A DNA stretch of 64,000 bases from the NCBI RefSeq assembly GCF_902488535.1, contig NZ_CABTWO010000010.1, positions 1-64,000 of the forward strand, in the 5' to 3' direction. The translations under genes and the position numbers were made by a program. The notes beneath the pieces were generated by a model. That model was given only the letters and a program-made list of their open reading frames with translations, was not told the DNA's origin and did no database searches. This DNA comes from an uncultured Mobiluncus sp. Lineage in GTDB: Bacteria > Actinomycetota > Actinomycetes > Actinomycetales > Actinomycetaceae. Shown here piece by piece: positions 42,296 to 52,459 of this stretch (the stretch's first letter is position 1; every line of letters begins with the position of its first letter).

Positions 42296-44467
42296 CTAGT
42301 TGCCCAAGGCTTTCCCGCGGCGGATTTCTTTCTTTAGGTCAGCGATTTCATCGCGCAGCCTAGCTGCCAGCTCAAACCGCAGCTCACTGGCGGCCGTGTG
42401 CATCTGTTCGGTCAGTTCCGCGACCAGCGAAACCAAGTCCACGGTATCGTCGTGCTCGCCAGCTTGAGTTGACTGGTTCTCTGTTGCATTGGCTCGCGCT
42501 CGATTGATAACCTCCAGAGCCGCGCGGGCGGCAGCCGCATCCTGAGCCGCGTTGCGGGCCGCGGCAGAAGGCTTTTGATCAGGCTGGCGATACCCGGTTC
42601 CCAACAATTCAGCCGTATCGATGTCCTCGCGTGCCAACATATCGGTCACGTCAGAGATTTTTTTGCGCAGCGGCTGCGGATCGATACCGTGAGCTTCGTT
42701 ATAGGCAATCTGCTTTTGGCGGCGCCGCTCAGTCTCGTCGATGGCTTCGCGCATCGCGTCGGAAACCGCGTCAGCGTACATATGAACTTCTCCGTGGACA
42801 TTACGGGCGGCGCGCCCAATCGTTTGAATGAGCGACTTAGCGGAACGCAAGAAACCTTGCTTGTCTGCATCCAAAATCGAAACTAGCGAAACTTCAGGCA
42901 AATCCAACCCCTCGCGAAGCAGGTTGATACCCACCAGCACGTCGAACTCACCTTGACGCAACGATCGCAGCAGCTCCACCCGGCGCAGCGTGTCTACGTC
43001 CGAGTGCAGGTATTCCACCCTGATTCCGCGCTGAGCCAGGTATTTTGTTAAGTCCTCCGCCATGCGTTTGGTCAACGTAGTCACCAGTACCCGCTCATCC
43101 GCTTCGGTGCGCAGGCGAATCTGTTCCATCAGGTCGTCAATCTGACCCTCCACCGGTTTCACCACAATCTTGGGGTCAACCAGGCCGGTGGGGCGAATAA
43201 TCTGTTCCACTACCCCATCGCTGAGACCCAGTTCATAGTCCCCCGGTGTCGCGGACAGATACACTGTTTGCCCGATACGGTCTTGGAATTCCTCCCACTT
43301 TAGGGGACGGTTATCCATCGCGGAAGGCAGCCGGAACCCAAAGTCCACCAGCGTGCGTTTGCGCGACATGTCGCCTTCAAACATGCCCCCAATCTGGGGC
43401 ACCGTGACGTGAGACTCGTCAATGACCAGCAGAAAATCCTCCGGGAAGTAATCCAGCAGGGTGTGCGGCGGCTCGCCGGGCTGCCGTCCGTCAATATGCA
43501 GGGAATAATTCTCAATGCCCGCACACATCCCAATCTGACGCAACATCTCTAAGTCGTAGGTGGTGCGCATTCTGAGGCGCTGTTCTTCCAACAGTTTGCC
43601 CTGATCATGGAACCATTTGCAGCGCTGCTCCAGTTCGTGCTCGATTCCGGCCAAAGCGCGTTCCATTCGTTCTGGACCGGCGACGTAGTGCGAGGCGGGG
43701 AACACATAGATTTCGTTCACTTCGTGCAAAGTCGCCCCGGTCACCGGGTGCAGCAGGGCCAGGGCGTCAATCTCGTCGCCGAACATTTCGACGCGCACCC
43801 CGAGTTCTTCATACATGGGAATGATGTCGATGGTGTCCCCGCGCACCCGAAAATTGCCACGCGTAAACTCCACGTCATTGCGGTTGTACTGCATCTGCAC
43901 GAATCGCTTGATGAGGTCTTGACGTCCAATCTGCATCCCTCGAGTCAGGTGAATGCCGCGCGACACGTACTCTTCCGGCGTGCCCAAACCATAGATGCAC
44001 GATACCGAGGAAACGACCACCACGTCACGGCGTGTCAGCAGGGAGTTTGTGGCCGAGTGCCGCAGACGTTCCACTTCATCGTTGATAGAGGAATCCTTTT
44101 CGATATAGGTATCGGTTTGCGGCACGTAGGCTTCGGGCTGGTAGTAGTCGTAATAAGACACGAAGTATTCCACGGCGTTTTTCGGCAGCAGTTCCCGAAA
44201 CTCGGCGGTCAGCTGGGCCGCCAACGTTTTGTTCGGTTCCAGCACAAGGGTGGGGCGCTGCAGTTTTTCGATGAGCCAGGCGGTGGTGGCGGTCTTGCCG
44301 GTGCCGGTCGCCCCCAACAGCACGACATCTTTTTCACCGGCATTGATTCTCTCAGCGAGCTCTGCGATGGCTTCCGGCTGGTCCCCGGAGGGGGTGTATT
44401 CGCTGACGACTTCCAGCGGAATCGGATTTTCCACCAAATCGCGAGGTAGCGCCTTTTTTTCAGTCAT
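42296..44467 (-). CDS. uvrB: Excinuclease ABC subunit B
   Basis: This 723-residue helicase-like protein verifies DNA damage after UvrA and recruits UvrC. It has the P-loop GATGTGKT, the damage-inserting beta-hairpin around VSYYDYYQPEAYVPQ, the DESH Walker B box and a C-terminal UVR motif (AASELRFELAARLRDEI) for UvrC contact. I chose ATG 44467, which overlaps the coaE stop as ATGA; the open frame to 44551 runs inside coaE. The protein is slightly longer than E. coli UvrB, as usual in actinobacteria. Confidence 0.97.
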   Translation of the reverse strand: MTEKKALPRDLVENPIPLEVVSEYTPSGDQPEAIAELAERINAGEKDVVLLGATGTGKTATTAWLIEKLQRPTLVLEPNKTLAAQLTAEFRELLPKNAVEYFVSYYDYYQPEAYVPQTDTYIEKDSSINDEVERLRHSATNSLLTRRDVVVVSSVSCIYGLGTPEEYVSRGIHLTRGMQIGRQDLIKRFVQMQYNRNDVEFTRGNFRVRGDTIDIIPMYEELGVRVEMFGDEIDALALLHPVTGATLHEVNEIYVFPASHYVAGPERMERALAGIEHELEQRCKWFHDQGKLLEEQRLRMRTTYDLEMLRQIGMCAGIENYSLHIDGRQPGEPPHTLLDYFPEDFLLVIDESHVTVPQIGGMFEGDMSRKRTLVDFGFRLPSAMDNRPLKWEEFQDRIGQTVYLSATPGDYELGLSDGVVEQIIRPTGLVDPKIVVKPVEGQIDDLMEQIRLRTEADERVLVTTLTKRMAEDLTKYLAQRGIRVEYLHSDVDTLRRVELLRSLRQGEFDVLVGINLLREGLDLPEVSLVSILDADKQGFLRSAKSLIQTIGRAARNVHGEVHMYADAVSDAMREAIDETERRRQKQIAYNEAHGIDPQPLRKKISDVTDMLAREDIDTAELLGTGYRQPDQKPSAAARNAAQDAAAARAALEVINRARANATENQSTQAGEHDDTVDLVSLVAELTEQMHTAASELRFELAARLRDEIADLKKEIRRGKALGN

Positions 44468-45159
44468 AGTCCCAGTGTAGGCAAATCCGAGCCACCGTGC
44501 TTTGCAAAGTCTGAAAGCTCCGGCACCGGGCGGTCGGACAAAATCTTCCACAACGCTGCGGCGTCCGCTTCCAGATCCCCGCGCGTGCCGTAGTTATCCA
44601 CCCAAAACGTCGCGATGGCTTCCCGCTGGTCACGGCTGGCTTGCGCGTCAATCCGCGCATGAGCCTGCGCCTCGGTCAGCTGACGATCCCGGGTGAGGCG
44701 CGCGAGTCGTACTTCCAGAGGGGCATCCACCATGACGCAGCAGTCAAAACGGGTGTGATTACCGGTTTCGGTCAAGAGAGGAATCTCGGCCACCAGCACG
44801 TCTTCCGCCCCTAACTGAGCCAACACCCGGTCCATTTCCTGCCAGACGAGAGGGTGCAAGATGCCTTCCAAGCGAGCTTTCGCGGCGGGGTCAGAAAAAA
44901 TGAGCTGCGCCAGGGCGGCTCGATTAAGCTGTCCCCCCGGTTCCCACACCGCCGCGCCAAAAGCCTCTCGGATTTGTGCCGTGGCACATCCTTGCGGACC
45001 GGTGGCGGCACGTAACACTTCATCAGCGTCAAAACGGACTCCGCCGAGAGCAGCTAAACAGTTGGTGAACGTCGTTTTTCCCGAACCGATACCACCGCTG
45101 ACAGCGACTTTTAGAGCGCGATTATCCGGAACGGAGAACGTACGCAGCTGTTTAATCAT
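44464..45159 (-). CDS. coaE: Dephospho-CoA kinase
   Basis: This 231-residue kinase catalyses the last step of CoA synthesis, phosphorylating dephospho-CoA at the ribose 3' position. The P-loop is SGGIGSGKTT near residue 20, followed by DADEVLR and the lid region with RLARLTRDR. ATG 45159 overlaps the glycerate kinase stop; a TTG at 45162 is an alternative. It sits between glycerate kinase and uvrB with overlapping ends, forming a three-gene operon. coaB and coaC lie at the other end of the window. Confidence 0.93.
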   Translation of the reverse strand: MIKQLRTFSVPDNRALKVAVSGGIGSGKTTFTNCLAALGGVRFDADEVLRAATGPQGCATAQIREAFGAAVWEPGGQLNRAALAQLIFSDPAAKARLEGILHPLVWQEMDRVLAQLGAEDVLVAEIPLLTETGNHTRFDCCVMVDAPLEVRLARLTRDRQLTEAQAHARIDAQASRDQREAIATFWVDNYGTRGDLEADAAALWKILSDRPVPELSDFAKHGGSDLPTLGL

Positions 45160-46327
45160 CAAGTGCTTTCAGCAAAATGTCGCTGATGGCCGGATTCGCT
45201 CCCACCGTCATCAGCTGCAAAGTCAAAGTTACCGCGTCTTCCAACATGACGGACGCTTTTTCAATGGCGACTTTTTCACCGGTCATAGCCTGATGCATGA
45301 TGGGAATAATCGCGGTAAATCCGTCCTGCAGCAAAATCTCATGTCCCAAGCCCAGGCGCGCGGTGAAAGCCAAAACGGGAATGTCGTGTTGGCGAGCCAG
45401 TTGGGCCACTCCCCAGGGTGTCTTGCCCCGTTGGGTTTGCCGGTCGAGCTGCCCTTCACCGGTTAGCACCAGGTCGGCGCCTACCATAGCTGCGTTCAGA
45501 TTCGTCGCTTCAGCCACGACCTCGAAACCGCGACGATTTTCTGCGCCCAAAGCGAGGAAAGCGGCTCCCATACCACCGGCGGCACCGGCACCTTCCACGT
45601 CCGTCACTTTGACGCCGGTGGTTTCCTCCAACAGTCGGCCCCAGTTCTTAAGGCAGCGATCGAGCTTACCCAACTGCAACGGTTTGGCGCCTTTTTGCGG
45701 ACCAAATGAGGCCGAAGCCCCGCTGGAGCCGGTCAGGGGGTTGCGCACATCGTTTGCGGCCATAATCTTAACTTTGCTCAAACGCGGATCCAACCCCGAC
45801 AAATCCAGCCGAGCGGCGTTAGCCAGAACGTGAACTTTCGGTTCGAGCTCGTGACCAGCCTCGTCAAACAGTTTTGCACCGAGATTGTGCATCATGCCCC
45901 AGCCGCCATCATTGGTCGCCGAACCACCCAAGCCGACCACTATAGTCTCGGGCTCCAAGTCCAAAGCGGCTTTCAGCAGCATCCCCACACCTTCGGTGTT
46001 GGAATCCATGATGTTGCGTTCCAGCATGGAAATGTACATAATCCCGCAGGCCTCGGCGGTGTCCAAGACGACCATGCGCCGCGCGGGAATCCAAGTAAAT
46101 TCGCCCTGACGTTCGCGACCCAGGGCATCTACTGTCTGAGCAGTTTTCACTTCCCCGCCATAAGCATTAAGCATGACCGCGGCGGTCCCCTCCCCGCCGT
46201 CAGCCACCGGCACCGCAACCGTTTCGGCGTCAGGGAATATGGCCTCAACACCGCGCTTCATCGCAGCTACTGCTTCCTCGGCAGATAAAGAACCCTTGAA
46301 CGAATCCGGGGCAATGACAATTTTCAC
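45152..46327 (-). CDS. Glycerate kinase (GlxK/GarK family)
   Basis: This 391-residue enzyme phosphorylates D-glycerate, feeding it into glycolysis. The family opening KIVIAPDSFKGSLSAEEAV, the GGEGTA motif near residue 66, the GGSATNDGG motif near 135 and GEGQLDRQTQRGKTP near 300 are diagnostic. It starts at GTG 46327 with a GAGAGGGAA site. The downstream coaE overlaps it, an arrangement for which I see no metabolic reason. Confidence 0.94.
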   Translation of the reverse strand: MKIVIAPDSFKGSLSAEEAVAAMKRGVEAIFPDAETVAVPVADGGEGTAAVMLNAYGGEVKTAQTVDALGRERQGEFTWIPARRMVVLDTAEACGIMYISMLERNIMDSNTEGVGMLLKAALDLEPETIVVGLGGSATNDGGWGMMHNLGAKLFDEAGHELEPKVHVLANAARLDLSGLDPRLSKVKIMAANDVRNPLTGSSGASASFGPQKGAKPLQLGKLDRCLKNWGRLLEETTGVKVTDVEGAGAAGGMGAAFLALGAENRRGFEVVAEATNLNAAMVGADLVLTGEGQLDRQTQRGKTPWGVAQLARQHDIPVLAFTARLGLGHEILLQDGFTAIIPIMHQAMTGEKVAIEKASVMLEDAVTLTLQLMTVGANPAISDILLKALDD

Positions 46328-46466
46328 GACAGTTCCCTCTCTGTGCTGAACTCAACATTGTGGCGGTGCTGAACAGGTTTCATCCGGTCATCGAAAACCG
46401 CGGTATTTCTCAGCTTAAGCCACCCCGCTGGGAAATGTGGCCAAATGCCGGTGCAAAATTCGAGCA

Positions 46467-46504
46467 TAAAAGTGATGCGGAAACCAGTTCGTTTCCGCAT
46501 CACT
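46467..46504 (-). terminator. Intrinsic terminator after rpsA
   Basis: A perfect 14-bp stem (AGTGATGCGGAAAC at 46471-46484, complement at 46491-46504) with a 6-nt loop is followed on the minus strand by TTTTATG. It lies about 50 bp after the rpsA stop and separates rpsA from the glycerate kinase operon. The remaining gap to 46328 shows no gene. Confidence 0.85.
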
Positions 46505-46552
46505 ATTAAAATTGTTGCCGGCTTTGTAGCCGCGCCAGTACTAACGAGAGTT

Positions 46553-48025
46553 TTACTCTCCGGCCAGCTTGTCGCGCAGCGCCGCCAAAGCCTCGTCGTC
46601 CGCCAAGGTACCAGAGGTATCGGCTTCTTCCTCGGTGGTGGAGCTGTAAGAAGTCTGTTCAGCTACGCCTTGAGCGATAGCGGCTTCCTTGTCAGCTTCC
46701 TGAGCGACCTTGACCTGTTCCTTGTGGGCTTCAAAACGAGCCTGAGCCGCAGCGTAGGAGGCCTCCCAAGCAGCGCGCTGTTCCTCGTAGCCATCCATCC
46801 ACTCGTTCGTTTCCGGATCGAAGCCTTCTGGGTACTTGTAGTTGCCCTCCGCGTCGTATTCGGCAGACATACCGTAAAGCGAAGGATCAAAGTCATCAGA
46901 GCTTACGTCCAGCCCCTCGTTGGCCTGCTTCAAGGACAGCGAGATCCGGCGGCGTTCGAGGTCAATGTCGATAACCTTGACAAAGATTTCATCACCAATC
47001 TTGGCAACCTGTTCGGGAACCTCCACGTGACGGGTGGCCAACTCGGAGACGTGCACCAAGCCCTCGATACCGTCTTCGACCCGGACAAACACACCGAAAG
47101 GCACCAACTTGGTGACCTTACCCGGAACGATTTGACCGATCTTGTGGGTACGAGCAAAGGTCTGCCACGGATCTTCCTGAGTAGCCTTCAAGGACAGGGA
47201 CACGCGTTCACGATCAAAGTCAACGTCGAGAACTTCCACGGTGACTTCCTGGCCGACCTGAACCACCTCGGAGGGGTGATCAATGTGCTTCCAGGACAGT
47301 TCGGAAACGTGCACCAGGCCGTCCACCCCGCCCAAATCGACGAACGCGCCGAAGTTGACGATGGAGGACACCACGCCCTTGCGAACCTGACCCTTTTGCA
47401 AGGTAGACAGGAACGTAGTGCGCACCTCGGACTGGGTCTGTTCCAGGAAAGCACGACGGGACAAAACCACGTTGTTGCGGTTCTTATCCAGTTCGATAAT
47501 CTTGGTTTCCAGCTGGCGGCCGATGTAAGGCTGCAGGTCACGGACGCGGCGCATCTCCACCAGGGAGGCCGGCAGGAATCCGCGCAGGCCGATGTCGATG
47601 ATCAAACCGCCCTTGACAACCTCGATAACGGTGCCGTTGACGACCCCGTCTTCCTGCTTCACCTTTTCGATGTCGCCCCAAGCGCGTTCGTACTGAGCGC
47701 GCTTCTTGGACAGCAGCAAGCGGCCTTCTTTGTCTTCCTTTTGGAGGACCAGAGCTTCGATTTCGTCACCAACTTTGACTTCCGCGTCGGGATCCACGTC
47801 ATGCTTAATGGACAGTTCGCGGGAAAGAATAACGCCTTCGGTTTTGTAACCGATATCGAGCAAAACTTCGTCGCGATCAACTTTCACGACGGTTCCGGAG
47901 ACAAGATCGCCATCGTTGAAGTACTTGATGGTCTTGTCGATTTCTTTGATGAGATCCTCGGTCGAGCCGATGTCGTTAATGGCAACCTGAGGAACGGTAG
48001 TAGGGACATTAGTAGTATTGGACAT
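46553..48025 (-). CDS. rpsA: 30S ribosomal protein S1
   Basis: This 490-residue protein carries four S1 RNA-binding domains (about residues 40-110, 125-190, 210-280, 295-370), each with the LVSGTV/GLVHVSEL-type pattern. It anchors mRNA at the small subunit; actinobacterial S1 has four repeats rather than six. The C-terminal 110 residues are acidic and unstructured-looking. ATG 48025 has only a modest TTGGAG site. polA lies close by, as in mycobacteria, but a symporter gene is inserted between them here. Confidence 0.97.
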   Translation of the reverse strand: MSNTTNVPTTVPQVAINDIGSTEDLIKEIDKTIKYFNDGDLVSGTVVKVDRDEVLLDIGYKTEGVILSRELSIKHDVDPDAEVKVGDEIEALVLQKEDKEGRLLLSKKRAQYERAWGDIEKVKQEDGVVNGTVIEVVKGGLIIDIGLRGFLPASLVEMRRVRDLQPYIGRQLETKIIELDKNRNNVVLSRRAFLEQTQSEVRTTFLSTLQKGQVRKGVVSSIVNFGAFVDLGGVDGLVHVSELSWKHIDHPSEVVQVGQEVTVEVLDVDFDRERVSLSLKATQEDPWQTFARTHKIGQIVPGKVTKLVPFGVFVRVEDGIEGLVHVSELATRHVEVPEQVAKIGDEIFVKVIDIDLERRRISLSLKQANEGLDVSSDDFDPSLYGMSAEYDAEGNYKYPEGFDPETNEWMDGYEEQRAAWEASYAAAQARFEAHKEQVKVAQEADKEAAIAQGVAEQTSYSSTTEEEADTSGTLADDEALAALRDKLAGE

Positions 48026-48128
48026 TTAGTTGGTGACTCCAAGGTCAGGTAGTAGGAATAATTACCGGTGCTACCTCGCTCCGAGAAGGCTAAAAAACCA
48101 CCTGGAAACGATAAAACACCAAGCATCC

Positions 48129-48157
48129 ATGTTACTGGATAGCGCCAGCGTGTCCAA
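48129..48157 (-). promoter_or_regulatory. Promoter of rpsA
   Basis: TTGGAC (48152-48157) and TAACAT (48129-48134) on the minus strand are 17 nt apart, predicting a start near 48122 and a 97-nt leader. The rest of the 268-bp gap up to 48293 should hold the divergent promoter of the symporter; TTGCTA near 48208 with TATTCG 17 nt later is a weak candidate. Confidence 0.6.
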
Positions 48158-48293
48158 ATTAAATCCGAAAAATACTCCCCTGAGTTTACTTTCTGAGCCT
48201 GGCGGGGTTGCTATCGGTCATTACCGGGGTTATTCGAACAGTAGGCTCGGGTCAGCGAACGGAAGGCAACCGGATGAAAGAGGTGTGTAAAAA

Positions 48294-49574
48294 GTGTGGT
48301 TTAATGCAGGAATGCAGTCTCTAGTTAATTTTTTCAAAAAGGGTGGCATCTTGCTCTGGGTTGTCATCGCGATTGTCCTGGGCATTATTTTGGGGCTTTT
48401 TGTTCCCAAGCCCGTCGTTGTGGTTTTCGCCACGTTCAACTCTTTGTTTGGCCAGTTCCTGAACTTCTGTATCCCACTGATTATTATCGGTTTGGTGACC
48501 CCCGCTATTGCTGACCTCGGTTCCGGTTCGGCGAAGTGGCTGGGAGTGACCGCGCTAGTCGCCTACATTTCGACTATGTATTCCGGGTTCCTGACCTATG
48601 GCATTTCCGAGAGTGTCTTGCCGAACTTCTTGCGCAAGGGTTCTCTGGCCTCAGTTGCGGATCCTTCGGCTTCCAGCATCGCCCCGGCGGTGACTTTGGA
48701 GATTCCCGCCCCGATTTCCGTACTGGGCGCGCTCATTTTGTCTTTCATTATGGGCATCGGTTTGTCTATGGTGTCCCGCGGCACGTTGCGTCGCGCTTTC
48801 GTGGAGTTCCGCGCCATCATCATCAAGTTGATTGAAAAAGTTATCATTCCTCTGCTGCCGATTCACATCTTTGGTATCTTCCTCAACATGACAAAGACCG
48901 GCGAGGTTTACAACGTCATCGCCGTGCTGGCGGTGGTGGTCATCCTGGTCTTGGCGCTGGAGGTCGTTATCCTCGTCACTCAGTACCTGGTCGGCGGTTT
49001 GGCTTTCGGCGTCAATCCTTTCAAGGCTCTGTTGACGATGCTGCCTGCCTACGCGACCGCTTTGGGGACGTCTTCGTCTGCTGCCACGATTCCGGTGACA
49101 CTGCGTCAAGTCAAGAAGATTGGGGTTCCCGACCCGGTCGCATCGTTCACGGTGCCGCTGTGCGCCACGATTCACTTGGCGGGATCGACCTCGAAGATTA
49201 CCGCTTTCGCGCTGGCTATCATTATGACTTCCGATATTAAGGTTACTGTCGCCCAGTTCGTCGGGTTCATCTTTATGCTGGGTGTCACCATGGTGGCGGC
49301 CCCGGGCGTTCCCGGCGGTGCGATTATGGCGGCGACTGGAATCTTGTCCTCCATGCTGGGATTCAACGATGCACAAGTTGCGTTGATGATTGCTTCTTAC
49401 ATCGCCCTCGATCCGTTTGGGACAGCTACGAACGTGACCGGTGACGGAGCTATCGCTATGCTAATGGCGCGGTTCTCGAGCGGCAAGATTGACGACAACG
49501 ACAAAGAAATCGCCCAGAGCTTTGCCGGCGAAAACAACTTCGACACCGATAAGTATCTCGAAGATGTAAAGTAA
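48294..49574 (+). CDS. Dicarboxylate/amino acid:cation symporter (DAACS family)
   Basis: This 426-residue membrane protein has about eight spans and two re-entrant loops with the DAACS patterns: TLGTSSSAATIPVTL-like serine-rich loop near residue 255 and FVIPLGATIH-like motif (SFTVPLCATIHLAGS) near 285. The family takes up glutamate, aspartate, serine or dicarboxylates with sodium or protons. The start is GTG 48294, ten bases after GAAAGAGG; ATG 48312 is an alternative. The substrate cannot be told from the sequence. Confidence 0.87.
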   Translation: MWFNAGMQSLVNFFKKGGILLWVVIAIVLGIILGLFVPKPVVVVFATFNSLFGQFLNFCIPLIIIGLVTPAIADLGSGSAKWLGVTALVAYISTMYSGFLTYGISESVLPNFLRKGSLASVADPSASSIAPAVTLEIPAPISVLGALILSFIMGIGLSMVSRGTLRRAFVEFRAIIIKLIEKVIIPLLPIHIFGIFLNMTKTGEVYNVIAVLAVVVILVLALEVVILVTQYLVGGLAFGVNPFKALLTMLPAYATALGTSSSAATIPVTLRQVKKIGVPDPVASFTVPLCATIHLAGSTSKITAFALAIIMTSDIKVTVAQFVGFIFMLGVTMVAAPGVPGGAIMAATGILSSMLGFNDAQVALMIASYIALDPFGTATNVTGDGAIAMLMARFSSGKIDDNDKEIAQSFAGENNFDTDKYLEDVK

Positions 49575-49594
49575 CCGATTCCAACTTACCGCGG

Positions 49595-49633
49595 ACCGGT
49601 ACCGGATCTCCCGGTGCCGGTTCCTGGTTTTTA
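49595..49633 (+). terminator. Intrinsic terminator after the symporter gene
   Basis: ACCGGTACCGG (49595-49605) pairs with CCGGTGCCGGT (49611-49621), with one G-U pair, followed by CCTGGTTTTTTA. It overlaps the last codon of the convergent polA. Confidence 0.8.
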
Positions 49634-52426
49634 GTGCGCAGCGGCTCTCCAATTAGGGCCGATGCCCACCGAAACTTCCAGCGGAACCCGCAGTTTCGCG
49701 ACACCCGTCATCGCTCTACGTATCAAGGTTTCCAAGCTCTCCTCTTCTCCGGGTGCGACCTCTAAGACGAGTTCGTCATGGACCTGCAGCAACACACGAG
49801 ACTGCAAATGTTCGCGTTGCAAATCAGCATCAACCTGGAGCATCGCTTCTTTCATAAGGTCGGCCGCACTGCCCTGGATGGGAGCATTTAGTGCCGCGCG
49901 CCGGGCATTATCAGCCACGTTCCGATTCGGAGAACGCAAATCCGGCAGGTAACGGCGCCGGCCACGCATAGTTTCGGTGTAACCGACCTTGGTGGCAGTG
50001 GCGACAATGGAATTCAAATAGTCCCGCACCTTTCCGAACCGCTCAAAATAGATGTCCATCAGTTGCTTGGCGTCCCTCTGAGAGATATTCAGCTGACCGG
50101 CCAAACCAAAAGCGCTCAATCCGTACGCCAACCCGTAAGAAGTCGCCTTGACGTGGGAGCGTTGGGTGGCGGTCACTTCATCGGGTGTCACTCCGTAAAC
50201 CAAAGCCGCCACCGAACGGTGCAGGTCCTCGCCGGAAGCAAACGCCGCCAACAGTCCCTCGTCTCCGGACAGATGCGCCATAATCCGCATCTCAATCTGT
50301 GAATAATCCGCTGTCATCAATGCGGTATACGGTTTCTGAGGCACAAAAGCTTCCCGAATTTTTTGCCCGTCCGCGGTGCGTGCCGGAATGTTTTGCAGGT
50401 TCGGATCAATGGAGGACAACCGTCCGGTCGCGGCTACGGTTTGCCCAAAAGTGGTATGAATCCTGCCGTCATCTGCCACCCGGTCGCGCAGATTGCGCAC
50501 AATCTGCAAAAGTTTTATCCGATCACGATGGTATAAAAGTGCTTCGAGGAACGGGTGTGGGTTGTACCGCGCAAGTTCCTCCAATGCTTTCGCATCAGTT
50601 GTATACCCTGTTTTAGTCTTTTTAGTTTTTGGTAACTCGAGCTGGGTAAACAGAACATCCTGTAGCTGCTTTGGGGAGGATAGATTGACCTCGCGACCAA
50701 TGGATTCGAAAGCGGATTGCTCAGCCATAGTAACTTCAGATTGCAAACTCTGAGCAAATTCATCAAGGCAAAAAGTATCAATACCTATCCCGGTATATTC
50801 CATTTTTTCTAAAACCAGGGAAAGTGGGTTCTCCAATTCCAGTAACCCGTCGACCCTCCGGAAACGCGCCAGCTGCTGGAGCATGGGCTGCATCCGCAGC
50901 AAAGCATAAGCATAGATACCTTGATTAATCAGGGTTTGTGGCCACGGTTGAGCCACGGACTCTCCGTCCAGTTCCATCCCCAAGTCCAAAGTCATCTGTT
51001 CACTGATCTTGCTGATGTCGGAGGGTTTCTCATCAATTTCCCAACCCAGCAGGCGCTTCGTCACCCCGGCAAACTTGGTGCGGTTCCCGTCGGGATTGAC
51101 CAGGTAATCGAGCATATTCACGTCCGTGACCGCGCCGTGTAATTCCCAGCCATGGGCGCGCAGCGCGTGACGCAACGATTTCGCGTCATACACGGTTTTT
51201 TCGCGGTTCCCCATCAAAGCATCGCGCAGCATACGTTCCGTTTCCGGTGTCAGCTCGTCAGGGACAATCAACACACACTGCCCCTGGGGAGTTTTGTCTG
51301 TAGCCAAAAACAGCCAGTCAATCCGCGGATTGGTGACCCCGATGTTACCCACTGCCCAAATACCTAAACTGTCGTTCTCAGTGCTTTTCAGCCATTGGGC
51401 GAACTGTTCCGAGGTGAGGTCCTTTCCCAGACGGACCCGCTCAGGATTCGGTATCACCCCGAAGCTGTCAGCGTCCTGTGGTTCAGGTTCCTCTATCGCG
51501 CTGGACGCAGCACCGGATGCTATTGCATTGGCGGACGTCATCCCGAGAGTTTGACCGAGTTTCAGTATCTGGGTGCGCAGCTGATTGAACTCCAGCTCAT
51601 CGCACACGGCTTTTACTGCCTCAGCATCGAACCCGGTCCAGTGCAAGTCCTCTAAACCGACCCGAAGCTGCAGGTCGGTGCGTAGCCGGTTGAGCTGGCG
51701 ATTCCGCAGGACGTCTTCTATGTGTTGACGCAAATTTTCCCCGCGTTTGCCTGTGAGCTCATCACGATGCTCTAGCAAAGCGTCCAGGGAGCCGTATTCG
51801 TTAATCCAAGCCGCAGCGACTTTTTCCCCGACCAAAGGCACGCCCGGCAAATTATCGGCGTGCTCGCCCACCAGGGCGGCGATTTCCGGGTACTGCTGGG
51901 GCCAGACATCGTATTTGTCTTTTACTGCTTGGGGAGTCATCCGTTTTGTGTCCGCAATACTGCGTCCCGGGTAAAGCACGGTGACGTTGTCGGAAATAAG
52001 CTGAAAAGTGTCGCGGTCCCCTGACGAAACCAATACCTCCATGCCGTTTTTGATCCCTTTTGCCGTCAAAGTCGCCAAAATGTCATCGGCCTCAACGTTG
52101 GGTTCCGTCAACCACTTAATCCCCATTGCAGTCAGCAGCTTTTGAATATTTTCGACCTGTCCAATGAATTCTTCGGGGGTGTCGCTGCGTCCTCCCTTGT
52201 ATTCAGGATAAATATCAGTACGGAAAGAATGACGCGACAGATCGAAGGCCGCCCCGATATGGGTCGGCTTTTCGCTGCGAATCATTTTTAGTAACATAGA
52301 GCAAAATCCGTGTACTGCATTGGTATAGACACCCGTGGAGGTGCGGAAACTTTCCGGATCACGCGAAAAGAAAGCGCGGAACGCGAGGGAGTGTCCGTCC
52401 AATACCAGTAAACGTTTTTCAGCCAT
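49631..52426 (-). CDS. polA: DNA polymerase I
   Basis: This 931-residue enzyme fills gaps in repair and removes RNA primers. The N-terminal 5' nuclease domain (LLVLDGHSLAFRAFF, VEADDILATL) and the C-terminal family A polymerase (DYSQIEMRIMAHLSGD, KATSYGLAYGLSAFG, LLQVHDELVLEV) are intact. The central 3'-5' exonuclease domain lacks its acidic DxE motif (SLGIWAVGN there), as in other actinobacteria, so proofreading is not expected. ATG 52426 has no ribosome-binding site; TAGCCT lies 6 nt upstream. Confidence 0.97.
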   Translation of the reverse strand: MAEKRLLVLDGHSLAFRAFFSRDPESFRTSTGVYTNAVHGFCSMLLKMIRSEKPTHIGAAFDLSRHSFRTDIYPEYKGGRSDTPEEFIGQVENIQKLLTAMGIKWLTEPNVEADDILATLTAKGIKNGMEVLVSSGDRDTFQLISDNVTVLYPGRSIADTKRMTPQAVKDKYDVWPQQYPEIAALVGEHADNLPGVPLVGEKVAAAWINEYGSLDALLEHRDELTGKRGENLRQHIEDVLRNRQLNRLRTDLQLRVGLEDLHWTGFDAEAVKAVCDELEFNQLRTQILKLGQTLGMTSANAIASGAASSAIEEPEPQDADSFGVIPNPERVRLGKDLTSEQFAQWLKSTENDSLGIWAVGNIGVTNPRIDWLFLATDKTPQGQCVLIVPDELTPETERMLRDALMGNREKTVYDAKSLRHALRAHGWELHGAVTDVNMLDYLVNPDGNRTKFAGVTKRLLGWEIDEKPSDISKISEQMTLDLGMELDGESVAQPWPQTLINQGIYAYALLRMQPMLQQLARFRRVDGLLELENPLSLVLEKMEYTGIGIDTFCLDEFAQSLQSEVTMAEQSAFESIGREVNLSSPKQLQDVLFTQLELPKTKKTKTGYTTDAKALEELARYNPHPFLEALLYHRDRIKLLQIVRNLRDRVADDGRIHTTFGQTVAATGRLSSIDPNLQNIPARTADGQKIREAFVPQKPYTALMTADYSQIEMRIMAHLSGDEGLLAAFASGEDLHRSVAALVYGVTPDEVTATQRSHVKATSYGLAYGLSAFGLAGQLNISQRDAKQLMDIYFERFGKVRDYLNSIVATATKVGYTETMRGRRRYLPDLRSPNRNVADNARRAALNAPIQGSAADLMKEAMLQVDADLQREHLQSRVLLQVHDELVLEVAPGEEESLETLIRRAMTGVAKLRVPLEVSVGIGPNWRAAAH

Positions 52427-52459
52427 GACTTAAGGCTACCAGTAACCCAGGAGGCGAAA

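Noticed and set aside
43607..44449. Open frame of 280 codons antisense to uvrB
   Set aside because: It is a shadow of uvrB with no independent evidence.
46445..48052. Open frame of 535 codons on the plus strand over rpsA
   Set aside because: It is the antisense shadow of the well-supported rpsA gene; long antisense frames are expected at this codon bias. It has no ribosome-binding site or family match.
49631..52426. Loss of the 3'-5' exonuclease residues in PolA as unusual
   Set aside because: This is common among actinobacterial PolA proteins; recorded in the gene entry only.
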